A DNA stretch of 64,000 bases from Clostridiales bacterium (GCA_004556395.1 SFHK01000010.1:1-64000), one strand, 5' to 3'. Counted from the stretch's first letter, positions 25,285 through 34,180 are shown. Numbers and translations are program-made. The notes: generated by a model not told the origin, from the letters alone.

Positions 25285-26823
25285 ATGGCTACGATTCTGA
25301 CTCTGGACGCCGGCACATCCGCGCTGAAGTGCTCCCTGTTCCACACGGACGGCACGCTGAAGCGCGCGTACGCCGCCGAGTATCCCACCTGCTATCCCCG
25401 CGAGGGCTGGGCCGAGCAGAAGGCGGAGGAGCTTCTGGCCGCCGCCGTACGGGCGACGCGCGCGCTTTCCGAGGACGGCGGGCTGGACGACGTGTGCGCC
25501 GTCGGCCTGACCGGCACAATGAACGGCTGTATCGCGCTGACGGAAACAGGCGAGGCGCTGCGCCCGAACATCATCCATCTGGACACCCGCGCGCAGCGGG
25601 AGGTCGATCATCTGACGGAAGCGCTGGGCATGCGCGCGTTTTACGGGAAAACCGGCAACCGGCCGGACGTGCACTACGGCCTTCCCAAGGCGATGTGGCT
25701 GAAGGCGCACGAACCGGACGTATACCGCCGCGCACGTTGGCTGGTGAACACGAAGGATCTGATCTATGGCTTTCTGACCGGCGTTTACGGCCGAAGCGAC
25801 TATTCCGACGCGTCGCTGTTCGGCGCGCTGAACATCCATACCCGCGCGTGGGACGAGGATGTTGTTCATGCCGCAGGCGTCGACCTTGAAAAGCTGCCCC
25901 GGCTTCTGCCGTCCCACGACGTGAGCGGACGCGTGTCCGCCGCCGCGGCACGGCTGACGGGGCTTCGGGAGGGCACGCCCGTGGCCGTCGGCGCGGGCGA
26001 CGGCCCGTGCTCCACGCACGGCTCCGGCGTGTTCGCCGACGGGCAGGCGTATCTTACCGTCGGTTCCAGTGCGTGGGTATGCGGCCTGAGCCGCACGGCG
26101 CGCATGGACGAAGCGATGCGCATTTTCCACTATACCGACATGGATGAGCATCTCGTGAATGTGTGCGGCACGGTACAATGCGCCGCCACCGCGCTGGATT
26201 TCTATCTGAAAACGGTGCTGGGGCTGACAAACGAGCGCGGCGAAATCGATTTTCCCGCCGCTGAAGCGCTGGCGCAGGACTCCGTGCCCGGCGCGCGCGG
26301 CCTGTTTTTCCTGCCCACGCTGATGGGCGAGCGCTGCCCATGGTGGGACAGTGCCGCGCGCGGCATGCTGGCGGGGCTGACGCTTACGCACACCCGCGCC
26401 GACATGGTGCGCGCGGGCTATGAGGGCGTGGCGCAGGCGCTGAACAACTGTGTGGACGCGCTGCGCGAAAACGGCATGACCGTCGACCGGCTCACGCTGT
26501 CCGGCGGCGGCGTGAAGAGCCGCGTATGGCCGCAGATGTTCGCCGACGTGTGCAGCGCCGTCACCTGCATTCACGTGAATCCGCGCGAAACCACGTCGCT
26601 CGGCGCTGCGATGGCCGCGGGCGTGGGGGCGGGCGTATACGCTTCGTTCGCGGACGCGGCAAAGATTGTGCATACCCGCGACGAGCGGCGGCCCGATCCC
26701 GAGACCGCGGCGGCCTATCGCCGTCACACCGCCGTTTATCGCGCGCTCTATTCGCAAATGAAGGACGCCATGCATGCCGCAAGCCGGTATCAGGCGACCG
26801 AATCAGGAGGAAACCATGGCTGA
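25285..26823 (+). CDS. FGGY-family carbohydrate kinase (xylulokinase-like)
   Basis: The 512-residue kinase has two actin-like domains. The N-terminal phosphate loop is LTLDAGTSALKCSLF; HLDTRAQREV contains the usual sugar-binding Asp region; GAGDGPCSTHGSG and TVGSSAWVCG belong to the second phosphate region. GERCPWWDSAARGMLAGL and LSGGGVKSRVWPQMFADV are C-terminal FGGY signatures. Likely phosphorylates a pentulose or pentitol. ATG 25285 is preceded by GGAGGGG. It overlaps the following DUF896 gene by eight bases. Confidence 0.88.
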   Translation: MATILTLDAGTSALKCSLFHTDGTLKRAYAAEYPTCYPREGWAEQKAEELLAAAVRATRALSEDGGLDDVCAVGLTGTMNGCIALTETGEALRPNIIHLDTRAQREVDHLTEALGMRAFYGKTGNRPDVHYGLPKAMWLKAHEPDVYRRARWLVNTKDLIYGFLTGVYGRSDYSDASLFGALNIHTRAWDEDVVHAAGVDLEKLPRLLPSHDVSGRVSAAAARLTGLREGTPVAVGAGDGPCSTHGSGVFADGQAYLTVGSSAWVCGLSRTARMDEAMRIFHYTDMDEHLVNVCGTVQCAATALDFYLKTVLGLTNERGEIDFPAAEALAQDSVPGARGLFFLPTLMGERCPWWDSAARGMLAGLTLTHTRADMVRAGYEGVAQALNNCVDALRENGMTVDRLTLSGGGVKSRVWPQMFADVCSAVTCIHVNPRETTSLGAAMAAGVGAGVYASFADAAKIVHTRDERRPDPETAAAYRRHTAVYRALYSQMKDAMHAASRYQATESGGNHG

Positions 26824-27028
26824 AGTAAACATTGCCCGCATCAACGAGCTGGCGAAAAAGAATAAAACCGAAGGGCTGACCGACGCGGAAGCGCAGGAGC
26901 TTCACGAGCTTCGGCAGGCCTATCTCGAAGCCTTCCGTCACAACCTGCGCGCCCAGCTGGACAGCATCGTCGTCGTGGAGGAAAACGGCGAGCGGCATCC
27001 GCTGAAAAAGAAAGGCTCCGAAAACTGA
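26816..27028 (+). CDS. DUF896 (YnzC/YozF) small protein
   Basis: The 70-residue protein has the DUF896 pattern: IARINELAKKNKTEGLTDAE near the start, ELHELRQAYLEAFR, and the basic C-terminus HPLKKKG. ATG 26816 follows GAGGAAACC, inside the end of the kinase gene. In Bacillus the family includes SOS-linked small cytoplasmic proteins. Function here unknown. Confidence 0.9.
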   Translation: MAEVNIARINELAKKNKTEGLTDAEAQELHELRQAYLEAFRHNLRAQLDSIVVVEENGERHPLKKKGSEN

Positions 27029-27044
27029 TCTCTTCCCAAAATGC

Positions 27045-27090
27045 AATCGAGCCCGGGCGCGGTCAAACGCCGCATTCGGGCTCGATTTTC
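27045..27090. terminator. terminator between DUF896 and the unknown minus gene
   Basis: An 11-bp stem (AATCGAGCCCG at 27045-27055, complement at 27077-27087) ends in TTTTC. It lies between convergent genes and can act in both directions. Confidence 0.8.
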
Positions 27091-27100
27091 CATACCAGTT

Positions 27101-27463
27101 TTATTTTCCTCCGCCGCAGAGCGCGTCCAGCCAGTCCTCGATCACATCCAGCGTTTCCTCATCCACGCTGTCGTCCACAAGAATTTTCCCGTTTTCCTCA
27201 TGCGCGGCCAGCGCGGAGAACGTCATCTCCGGACGCCCCTCAAGCGTGCATTCAATATACGCCCGATACCCCGTGGTCGGCAGCGGCCGGCTTTCAAACG
27301 CCGCGCCGCTTTTTTCATTTTCCCACGAAAGACGCAGATCCGGCGTCGCGTCCGATTCCTCAAAAAGGGCGCCATATTCCCGGAACAGGCGCTTATATTT
27401 CGAAAGAAGCTTCTCCTCCGCGCGAGCCAGCCCCGCCGGATCGGTGTTTGATAGAATCTGCAT
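27101..27463 (-). CDS. unknown 120-residue cytoplasmic protein
   Basis: ATG 27463 is chosen for the GGAGGGAAAAATCA site directly upstream; in-frame starts further up overlap this site or the promoter. The product is acidic, with an N-terminal helical segment (PAGLARAEEKLLSKYKRLF) and a C-terminal strand-rich half ending LDALCGGGK. No known domain, signal or membrane segment is seen. It is monocistronic with its own promoter and shared terminator, which supports it being real. Confidence 0.7.
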   Translation of the reverse strand: MQILSNTDPAGLARAEEKLLSKYKRLFREYGALFEESDATPDLRLSWENEKSGAAFESRPLPTTGYRAYIECTLEGRPEMTFSALAAHEENGKILVDDSVDEETLDVIEDWLDALCGGGK

Positions 27464-27485
27464 TGATTTTTCCCTCCAATTCATA

Positions 27486-27515
27486 ATTATAGCACGAAGC
27501 GTCCGCGTTTGTCCA
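27486..27515 (-). promoter_or_regulatory. sigma-A promoter of the 120-residue gene
   Basis: On the minus strand TGGACA (27515-27510) and TATAAT (27491-27486) are 18 bases apart, close to the start at 27463; the transcript would have a very short leader. Confidence 0.65.
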
Positions 27516-27535
27516 TCATTTTGGCAAAACCGGGA

Positions 27536-27564
27536 TTGAACGCGCGCCGGATTTCGGGTATAAT
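27536..27564 (+). promoter_or_regulatory. sigma-A promoter of the sugar isomerase gene
   Basis: TTGAAC (27536-27541) and TATAAT (27559-27564) are 17 bases apart and 34 bases before the ATG at 27598. It is divergent from the promoter at 27486-27515. Confidence 0.8.
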
Positions 27565-27597
27565 ACATATGATCAATCATTCCGGAGGCGAAAACCT

Positions 27598-28563
27598 ATG
27601 AAACTCAGCGTATTTGCGGTTCTTCTGCAGGACAGATCCTTTGAGGACGCCTGCAAGTATCTTTCCAGTCTGGGCGTGCAGGCCGTGGAAATCGGCTGCG
27701 GCGGCTTCCCCGGCAAGGCGCACTGTGACGCCAAGGAATTCCTCGCACATCCCGAGAAGATCGACGAAATGCTCGCGACCCTGAAGAAATACAACCTCGA
27801 AATCGCGGCGCTGTCCACCCATGGCAACCCCGTGCATCCCAACAAGGAAATCGCCCGGCAGTTCCATGAGGACTTTGAAAACGCCGTCATGCTCGCCGAG
27901 AAAATGCATGTGGACACCGTGGTAACCTTCTCCGGCTGCCCCGGCGGCTGCAAGGACGACAAGACCCCCAACTGGGTCACCTGCCCCTGGCCGGACGATT
28001 ATTCCGAGATTCTCGAGTATCAGTGGAACGAGGTTCTGATTCCGTACTGGAAGAAGGAAGTCGAGTTCGTGCGCGCCCACGGCATTAAGAAGATTGCCTT
28101 CGAAATGCATCCCGGCTTCTGCGTGTACAACCCCGAAACCATGATGAAGCTGCGCAACGCCGTCGGCCCCGAAATCGGCGCCAACTTCGATCCCAGCCAC
28201 CTGTTCTGGCAGGGCATCGACCCCGTGGCCGCGATTCGCTACCTGGGCGACGCCATCTTCTATTTCCATGCCAAGGATACCAAGATCGACGAGATCAACA
28301 CCGCCATCAACGGCGTGCTCGACACGAAGCACTACGCCGACGAGCTGCACCGCAGCTGGATCTTCCGCTCCGTGGGCTACGGCCACAGCCACCAGGTCTG
28401 GAAGGACATGATGAGCGCGCTGCGCCTTGTGGGCTACGACGGAATGATCTCCATCGAGCACGAGGACAGCCTGATGACTCCCACCGAAGGGCTGGAAAAG
28501 GCTATCGCCATGCTGAAGGACGTTATGATCTTCGAGAGCAAGGGCGAGATGTGGTGGGCATAA
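27598..28563 (+). CDS. xylose-isomerase-like TIM-barrel sugar isomerase/epimerase
   Basis: The 321-residue protein starts at ATG 27598 after CCGGAGGCG. The metal-binding positions of the family are visible: FEMHPGFCVYN (Glu), NFDPSHLFWQG (Asp/His), FHAKDTKID (His/Asp) and SIEHED (Glu). VVTFSGCPGGCKDD and the HRSWIFRSVGYGH loop are conserved among the IolE/IolI-like branch of gut bacteria. It probably interconverts a keto- and aldose sugar or an inosose; the substrate is unknown. Monocistronic. Confidence 0.88.
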   Translation: MKLSVFAVLLQDRSFEDACKYLSSLGVQAVEIGCGGFPGKAHCDAKEFLAHPEKIDEMLATLKKYNLEIAALSTHGNPVHPNKEIARQFHEDFENAVMLAEKMHVDTVVTFSGCPGGCKDDKTPNWVTCPWPDDYSEILEYQWNEVLIPYWKKEVEFVRAHGIKKIAFEMHPGFCVYNPETMMKLRNAVGPEIGANFDPSHLFWQGIDPVAAIRYLGDAIFYFHAKDTKIDEINTAINGVLDTKHYADELHRSWIFRSVGYGHSHQVWKDMMSALRLVGYDGMISIEHEDSLMTPTEGLEKAIAMLKDVMIFESKGEMWWA

Positions 28564-28564
28564 A

Positions 28565-28850
28565 GGGGATGTGGCGGCGGGAGCAAGCTCCCCCGCCACT
28601 GCCACCCCCTGTAGGACGCGGATACGATTTCCTGCGGAAATCCTTTTGATTGGAAGTTCGAGAGGGCTGCGGCCCTCTCGAGCTCTCCGGGGCTGTTCTG
28701 GCGAGAATTTTGGTTTCCGACGACGCGGGACATGGGGGCGCTCCGCTCCCCCTCACCCCCTCGGGTGACGGGGTGCGAGAGGGTTTTCACCCTCTCGCGC
28801 TCTCCCGGGGCTGTTCTATTGAAATTTTTTATTTCCGACGAAATCAGTAT
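28565..28850. repeat. hairpin-rich intergenic repeat block with two related units
   Basis: The gap between the isomerase and rsgA contains no gene. It holds consecutive GC hairpins: about 28569-28596, 28659-28680 (CGAGAGGG/CCCTCTCG) and 28775-28798 (GCGAGAGGG/CCCTCTCGC). The last two are each followed by GCTCTCC(C)GGGGCTGTTCT, a variable A/T-rich stretch and TTTCCGACGA, so they are two copies of one unit about 116 bases apart. Between them lie two more short inverted repeats. It resembles extragenic palindromic repeats. Confidence 0.75.
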
Positions 28851-28898
28851 GGAGTTTCCGTTTTGAGGGTTTCCCCTTCGATACAGTGCTATCAACCA

Positions 28899-29930
28899 CT
28901 ATTTGCAGCCCTTTCTGCGCATTTCCTTTTCTGCTTTCATCTGGAAAGCCTTTTTCTTCTCCTTCACGCCGTCGCGGCGCTTTTCGGCGCGGGCTTCCTC
29001 GGCTTGAAGCTTCAGGTAGTTCTTCACACGGCGCGGATCCAAAATTCCGGCTTCCACGGCTTCGCGCACGGCGCAGCCGGGTTCGGTACGGTGGCTGCAA
29101 TCGCGAAAACGGCAGCACCGGGCGTATTCCGCAACGTCGGCGAAAGCCTCGTCCACGCCGCCCGCATCCCACAGACCCATTGTGCGCATGCCGGGCGTGT
29201 CGATCAGGACGATGTTGCCATCCAGTGTAAGAAGCTCCCGGTGCGTGGTCGTGTGGCGGCCGCGGCTGTCGTCCTCGCGGATGCCGCCGACCTTCATCTT
29301 CGTCCCTCCGGACAGAAAGTTCACGATGGAAGATTTCCCCACACCACTCATGCCAATGAGCGCGCACGTGCGATTCTCAAGCGCCGCGCGAAGCTCGTCC
29401 ATACCCTCTCCGGTCTGCGCGCTCACGCACAGCACCGAGGCGCCGTTTGCGATTTCACGCACGCGGGAAAGATATTCCTCCCGTTCCGGCACAAGATCGG
29501 CTTTGCTCAGAACGATAAACGGCTCCGCTCCGCCGGGCAGAAGTGCCGCAAGGTAACGCTCGATGCGGGAAACGTTGAAATCCGCGTTCAAACTGCTCAC
29601 AATCACAAAACGATCGATGTTCGCGGCAATCCGCTGTTCCATATCCACGGGTCCCGCCGCCCGCCGAGTCAGCACGGTTTTCCGCGGGAGAATCTCCGCC
29701 ACGCGTACGCCGCCCGGAATTGGCTCCAGCCGTACCCAGTCTCCGACGCATACGCCGTCCTCATGCCCGGGCGCGCCGATGGCCGGCGCGTAGGTGCACT
29801 CAATTTCGCCCTCATCCGTCGCCACGCGCGCCTGTCCCATGTAGGCCGTTACGACGCGGCCGACAAACTCCGTCGTTCCTTCTTTGCCAAAATACCATTC
29901 ATAGCCATATCGGCTCAATATGCCATTCAT
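28899..29930 (-). CDS. rsgA: ribosome small subunit-dependent GTPase A
   Basis: The 343-residue circularly permuted GTPase acts in late 30S maturation. An N-terminal OB-fold (about 15-80) is followed by G4 VLSKADLV, then G1 GMSGVGKSS, and G3 DTPGMR, the permuted order of the family. The zinc-binding knuckle is CCRFRDCSHRTEPGCAV near residue 275. The Lys/Arg-rich C-terminus is typical. ATG 29930 gives a normal family start (MNGILSRYGYEWYF); its ribosome binding site is weak. No operon partner. Confidence 0.92.
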   Translation of the reverse strand: MNGILSRYGYEWYFGKEGTTEFVGRVVTAYMGQARVATDEGEIECTYAPAIGAPGHEDGVCVGDWVRLEPIPGGVRVAEILPRKTVLTRRAAGPVDMEQRIAANIDRFVIVSSLNADFNVSRIERYLAALLPGGAEPFIVLSKADLVPEREEYLSRVREIANGASVLCVSAQTGEGMDELRAALENRTCALIGMSGVGKSSIVNFLSGGTKMKVGGIREDDSRGRHTTTHRELLTLDGNIVLIDTPGMRTMGLWDAGGVDEAFADVAEYARCCRFRDCSHRTEPGCAVREAVEAGILDPRRVKNYLKLQAEEARAEKRRDGVKEKKKAFQMKAEKEMRRKGCK

Positions 29931-30188
29931 TTTCTTCGAATTCTCTCTTTCTTCGGTCGCTGCTGCCCCGCCGAAAAAAGCGCATAAAAATGCCCGACAG
30001 CGAGTGCCGGGCATGCAAATGCTTCGTCAATCCCTGTTTTTCGGCGTGTGTAACTATAAAGAATCCCTCACCGTATCCATTTCTCTCATCACACAACACC
30101 TCCAAACAAAGTTTCCCATAGTATACTTCCTCCGCACGCCCCTGTCAACCCCCGGGCGCGAATTTTTCAGTCTCCGGCATTTTCCATC

Positions 30189-30932
30189 TCACTCCAGCCC
30201 CAGAAAGCGGCGGGTACGCGGATTTTGGGAGGCGAAGAGGGTTTCCGGCGGGTTATCTTCCACGACGATGCCATTTTCCATGAAGACCACGCGATCGGCT
30301 ACGTCGCGGGCGAAGTCCATTTCGTGGGTGACGACGACCATCGTCATGCGTTCCGCGGCGAGCTCCTTCATGACGGCGAGCACTTCTTTGGTCAGAAGCG
30401 GGTCGAGCGCGCTGGTCGGCTCGTCGAAGCACAGGATCTCCGGATTCATGCACAGCGCCCGGGCGATGGCCACGCGCTGCGCCTGTCCGCCGGAGAGCTG
30501 GTAGGGATACTGGTTTTCTCTATCCGCGAGACCCACCTTGGAAAGCATCTTCCGCGCCTGCGCGACGGCTTCGTCCTTCTTCATTTTCAAAACGTGCATC
30601 GGCGCGTCGATGAGGTTCTGAAGCACGGACATATGCGGAAACAGGTTGAACGACTGAAACACCATGCCCATTTTGAGCGTGATCGCGCGCTGCACATTTT
30701 CCTTCGCATACCGGAGCTTTCCGTTTTGCGTTTCGCACAGCGTGAGATCGTCCATGCGGATCGTGCCGCTGTCGACGCGCTCCAGCTGGTTCAGGCAGCG
30801 CAGAAACGTGCTCTTGCCCGAGCCGCTCTGCCCGATCAGCGCCACCACGTCGCCCTTGTTCACCGTCAGCGATACGCCGCGCAGCACCTCCAGATTGCCG
30901 TATTTCTTGTATATGTTTTCAGCGGTCAGCAT
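30189..30932 (-). CDS. polar amino acid ABC transporter, ATP-binding protein
   Basis: The 247-residue protein of the GlnQ/HisP type has Walker A GQSGSGKST (about 33-41), Q-loop FQSFNLFPHM, signature LSGGQAQRVA, Walker B ILCFDEPTSALDP and the switch His in VVTHEMDFA. ATG 30932 follows GGAGG. It is the third gene of a binding protein-permease-ATPase operon. Confidence 0.93.
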   Translation of the reverse strand: MLTAENIYKKYGNLEVLRGVSLTVNKGDVVALIGQSGSGKSTFLRCLNQLERVDSGTIRMDDLTLCETQNGKLRYAKENVQRAITLKMGMVFQSFNLFPHMSVLQNLIDAPMHVLKMKKDEAVAQARKMLSKVGLADRENQYPYQLSGGQAQRVAIARALCMNPEILCFDEPTSALDPLLTKEVLAVMKELAAERMTMVVVTHEMDFARDVADRVVFMENGIVVEDNPPETLFASQNPRTRRFLGLE

Positions 30933-30945
30933 GCCTCGCGCCCTC

Positions 30946-31659
30946 CTAACGGTAGTAGTTCATGCGGCGTTCAATCCATTTGCAGGTCTGCTCCACCACG
31001 CCGTTGAAGATGAGGAAAAACACCAGCGCCATGATGTACGGATCCAGACTTACCATGCCGCTCACCTGCTTTTCAGCCACGTGCAATATGGTTCGGTTGT
31101 CCAGACTCACGGCAATCACCTTGGCGATGGAGGTATCCTTGACCAGCGTCACAAACTCGTTGGTCAGGGATGGCATCACGTTTTTGAAGATCTGCGGCAG
31201 CTGCACGCGGAAAAACGACTGCAGGCGCGAATAGCCCAGCACCTTGGCCGCTTCCCTCTGCCCCTGCGGCACGGACTGAATGCCGCCGCGGAAGATTTCG
31301 GCGAAATACGCCGCGTAGTTCAGCGAGAACATGGAAATGATGCAGCGAATGGGAAAGCTGCCGCGCTTGTCGCCGAACAGAAACCGCAGAACCGGCGACC
31401 ACTCGAGCCGCGAAAGCAGAAAATAGCTGAACAGCAGCTGAAGCATCAGCGGCGTGGAGCGAATCAGATAGATGTACACCGAAATCGGCATGCGCAGAAT
31501 TTTGACCTTCGACACGCGCCCCGCCGCCAGCAGGATGCCCAGCGGAATGGACAGAAGGATGGTAAAGCCAAAGATGCGCACCGTCGGCAGAATGCCGGTG
31601 AGCATCACCTTCAGAAGATCGCTGAATTTTTCGGCGTCTGAAAACACGTTGAACAGCAA
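30946..31659 (-). CDS. polar amino acid ABC transporter permease
   Basis: The 237-residue HisM/GlnP-type permease has about five transmembrane helices and the EAA loop QREAAKVLGYSRLQSFFRVQ that docks the ATPase. The start is TTG 31659, eight bases after GGAGG. It lies between the binding protein and the ATPase genes, 13 bases before the latter. Confidence 0.92.
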   Translation of the reverse strand: MLFNVFSDAEKFSDLLKVMLTGILPTVRIFGFTILLSIPLGILLAAGRVSKVKILRMPISVYIYLIRSTPLMLQLLFSYFLLSRLEWSPVLRFLFGDKRGSFPIRCIISMFSLNYAAYFAEIFRGGIQSVPQGQREAAKVLGYSRLQSFFRVQLPQIFKNVMPSLTNEFVTLVKDTSIAKVIAVSLDNRTILHVAEKQVSGMVSLDPYIMALVFFLIFNGVVEQTCKWIERRMNYYR

Positions 31660-31679
31660 GTTTCTTTCCTCCGTTTACA

Positions 31680-31705
31680 GCGGGAGACCGAAACCGGCCT
31701 CCCGC
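31680..31705 (-). promoter_or_regulatory. hairpin between binding-protein and permease genes
   Basis: GCGGGAG (31680-31686) pairs with CTCCCGC (31699-31705). There is no T run on the minus strand. Such hairpins after a binding-protein gene typically protect its mRNA, giving more binding protein than permease. Confidence 0.5.
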
Positions 31706-31719
31706 CTATTCTCTCCGGC

Positions 31720-32532
31720 TTATTTTGCCAGCAGCACGTCCGTGATCAGGTCGGCGCCGAACCATTTGTTGGAGATTTCGGCCGCCTTGCCGTCTTTCGC
31801 CATTTCAATCAGCGTATCGTACACGGCCTTTTCCAGCGCTTCGTCCGCCTTGCGGAAGCCGATGCCGTACAGGTCGTCGCACAGGCTGCCGGTGCACACC
31901 AGACTCTCGTCGCCCAGCTGCGTGAGCTTATACTGCGCCACGACCTCGTCGATCAGCACCGCGTCCACCATGCCGTTTTGCAGGTTCATGATCGCGTACA
32001 GGTAATCCGCTTCGGTCGTAACCTCGGCCAGCGAAGCATACAGCTCCGAATAGCCGTACTCTTCCAGCGTCAGCACCTCCTCGGCGAACGAGCCGCTCTG
32101 CACTGCCACGTACTTGCCCGCCAAATCCTTCGCTTCCTGAATGCCGGAATCCTTCTTCGTCAGGATGACGATGCGGTTGTTGAGATACGCGGGCGTCATG
32201 CACATGCTCTCCTCGCGGGCGGGCGTGATGGACATGCCGTTCCAGATGCAGTCGATGTTGCCGTTTTCCAGCAGCGTTTCCTTCGCACTCCAATCAATCG
32301 GCTGAAGCACCAGCTCCACGCCCAGCCGCGCGCAGACCTCCGTCGCCAGATCAATGTCGAAGCCCACGATTTCGCCCTTTTCGTTGTTGAAGCCCATCGG
32401 CGGGAAGCTGTCGTCCAGCCCCAGAATCAGCTTGCCGCTGTCCGTCATGCGCTTGAGCGAATCGTCCTCCGCCAGCGCGGTCATGGAAAACACAAAAATC
32501 AGGGAAAGTGCCAACGCCATCAGCTTTTTCAT
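31720..32532 (-). CDS. polar amino acid ABC transporter substrate-binding protein
   Basis: The 270-residue family 3 solute-binding protein has an N-terminal signal peptide (LMALALSLIFVFSMTALA) cleaved by signal peptidase I. No lipobox Cys is seen, which is unusual for a Gram-positive binding protein. The signature GFDIDLATEVCARLGVEL lies near residue 58, with NGNIDCIWNGMSITPAREE next. Ligand unknown (Gln, Glu, cystine or similar). ATG 32532 follows AAAGGAGAG. Confidence 0.92.
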   Translation of the reverse strand: MKKLMALALSLIFVFSMTALAEDDSLKRMTDSGKLILGLDDSFPPMGFNNEKGEIVGFDIDLATEVCARLGVELVLQPIDWSAKETLLENGNIDCIWNGMSITPAREESMCMTPAYLNNRIVILTKKDSGIQEAKDLAGKYVAVQSGSFAEEVLTLEEYGYSELYASLAEVTTEADYLYAIMNLQNGMVDAVLIDEVVAQYKLTQLGDESLVCTGSLCDDLYGIGFRKADEALEKAVYDTLIEMAKDGKAAEISNKWFGADLITDVLLAK

Positions 32533-32583
32533 TTTTCTCTCTCCTTTGCCGGTCGCTTTGCTTTAGCTTGCTAACGTGGTAAT

Positions 32584-32612
32584 ATATTAGCACAGCATTT
32601 CAACTCTGTCAA
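32584..32612 (-). promoter_or_regulatory. sigma-A promoter of the amino acid ABC operon
   Basis: On the minus strand consensus TTGACA (32612-32607) and TAATAT (32589-32584) are 17 bases apart. The repeat element at 32637 begins 25 bases behind the -35. Confidence 0.85.
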
Positions 32613-32636
32613 CCCTTTTTCGCGTTAACTTCTTGA

Positions 32637-32794
32637 GCAACGCCGCACAAATGAGGTGGTCGGCCGGCGAATGGATTTTTCGTCAGATGCAAATGCAAAG
32701 TTCGAAGGTTTACTGGAGGTAAATCGAGGAATTTGCATGCCGCAGATGGCGGAAAAGACATCGCCTGACGCGCCGCCGAATTGTGCGGTGGTGC
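32637..32794 (+). repeat. small inverted-repeat element, copy 2 (complete, MITE-like)
   Basis: This 158-base element begins GCAACGCCGCACAA and ends TTGTGCGGTGGTGC, terminal inverted repeats matching at 12 of 14 positions. The first 105 bases are almost identical to 22691-22795. Internal ATGCAAAT (about 32688-32695) and ATTTGCAT can also pair. There is no gene inside. It fills the space between the amino acid ABC promoter and the GH39-like gene promoter. Confidence 0.85.
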
Positions 32795-32796
32795 CC

Positions 32797-32825
32797 TTGT
32801 ATTTTGACATTCGATGCGGTATACT
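32797..32825 (+). promoter_or_regulatory. probable promoter of the GH39-like gene
   Basis: TTGTAT (32797-32802) and TATACT (32820-32825) are 17 bases apart; the -35 starts two bases after the end of the repeat element. A better TTGACA at 32804 is wrongly spaced from any -10. Confidence 0.55.
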
Positions 32826-32855
32826 GATACCATACAATCAGAAGGGGGCATTCTC

Positions 32856-34154
32856 ATGGCAAAGCTTCATATCGATTTTGACCGCGCGCTCGGCCGCGTG
32901 CGTCCCATGCACGGCGTGGGTCAGCCGCCGCTCACTGGCATTGATAACCGCATGTTTCATTATCTGAAGGAGGCCGGCGTTCCCTATTCCCGTCCTCACG
33001 ACGCGGGCGGCGATTTTGGCGGCGGCGTGTACTGCGATATATCCTGCGTCTTCCCCGATTTCTCGCGCGATCCCGCCGATCCGGACGCGTATTGCTTTGA
33101 ATTCACCGACAACCTGCTGGCGGGACTCGTGGAAAACGGAGTAGAGCCGTTCTACCGCCTTGGCGAAGCAATCGAGAACCACCAGCGGCTGCGGCGCTAT
33201 ACCACCAATCCGCCCGCCGACTACGACAAGTGGGCGCGCGTGTGCGAGGGTGTCATTCGCCATGTAAACGAGGGCTGGGCGAACGGGCACCATTTCGGCA
33301 TCCGCTATTTCGAAATCTGGAACGAGCCGGACAACGACATTCCAAACCGCGACAACCAGATGTGGTCGGGCTCGATGGAGGACTATTTCCGTCTGTACGA
33401 CGTAGCCTCCAAATATCTGAAGGCGCGCTTCCCGAAATTGCAGATCGGCGGCTACGCGGCCTGCGGCTTCTACGCCGAGGCGAACCGGCTGGCGGGTCGA
33501 AGCTTCTCGGATCGCGAGCAGTACTTTGATGATTTCTTCCACGCCTTCCTGAAGTTCGCAGGTGAGAACAAATGCCCGCTGGACTTCTTCTCGTGGCACA
33601 GCTACGCGTCCCCCGCGGACACGGAGAACATGGCGCGCTACTGCCGCCATCACCTCGACGCGGCAGGGTTCGCGAACGTGCCGATGATTATGAACGAATG
33701 GAACCCCTCGATTCACTGCCGCGGATCCGCCTGCGCCGCCGCCGAAGCCGCGGAGATGTTCCTGCGCATGCACCGCGCCGGCGTGGAAGCCTGCATGTAT
33801 TATGACGCGCGCTACGGCGTGTCCGTCTACGGCGGCCTGTTCAACCCGCTCACGGCGAAGCCGTTTTCTACCTATTATTCCTTCGTTGCGTTCAACGCAC
33901 TGTACCGCGCCGGGACGCAGGTTGCCTGCGAAGCCGACGCGCCGCTGATCGCCATGGCCGCGGCGGGCGAAAACGGACAGCGGCTCGCGCTGATCGTGAA
34001 CACGACGAACACGGAAACCGCGCTGACGCTCGAGGGCTGCCCCGCGCCGGTGCGCCTTTCCGTGGTGGAGGACGGCGAAGCCTGTCTCAAGTGGCGGCCG
34101 CTTTCCGACGCCGGCACCATGCCCCCGCACGCCGTCTGGCTGATGGAGTTCTGA
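32856..34154 (+). CDS. GH39-like glycoside hydrolase (beta-xylosidase type)
   Basis: The 432-residue clan A barrel starts at ATG 32856 after AGAAGGGGG. The acid/base Glu is in YFEIWNEPDNDIPN (about residue 155), typical of GH39, and the likely nucleophile is in MIMNEWNPSIHC (about residue 280). A C-terminal beta domain (about 350-432) follows. No signal peptide is visible, so it probably acts on imported oligosaccharides. Substrate is not certain; xylosides or uronides are the usual ones. Confidence 0.82.
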   Translation: MAKLHIDFDRALGRVRPMHGVGQPPLTGIDNRMFHYLKEAGVPYSRPHDAGGDFGGGVYCDISCVFPDFSRDPADPDAYCFEFTDNLLAGLVENGVEPFYRLGEAIENHQRLRRYTTNPPADYDKWARVCEGVIRHVNEGWANGHHFGIRYFEIWNEPDNDIPNRDNQMWSGSMEDYFRLYDVASKYLKARFPKLQIGGYAACGFYAEANRLAGRSFSDREQYFDDFFHAFLKFAGENKCPLDFFSWHSYASPADTENMARYCRHHLDAAGFANVPMIMNEWNPSIHCRGSACAAAEAAEMFLRMHRAGVEACMYYDARYGVSVYGGLFNPLTAKPFSTYYSFVAFNALYRAGTQVACEADAPLIAMAAAGENGQRLALIVNTTNTETALTLEGCPAPVRLSVVEDGEACLKWRPLSDAGTMPPHAVWLMEF

Positions 34155-34180
34155 GAAAAGCCTGTTCATTTCACGGAAAT

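Noticed and set aside
24481..26775. 764-codon minus-strand frame opposite the ThuA-like and kinase genes
   Set aside because: It spans two well-supported plus-strand genes and has antisense composition.
28565..28850. CRISPR-like array in the repeat block
   Set aside because: Only two related units, 116 bases apart and not separated by equal unique spacers; no cas genes are present.
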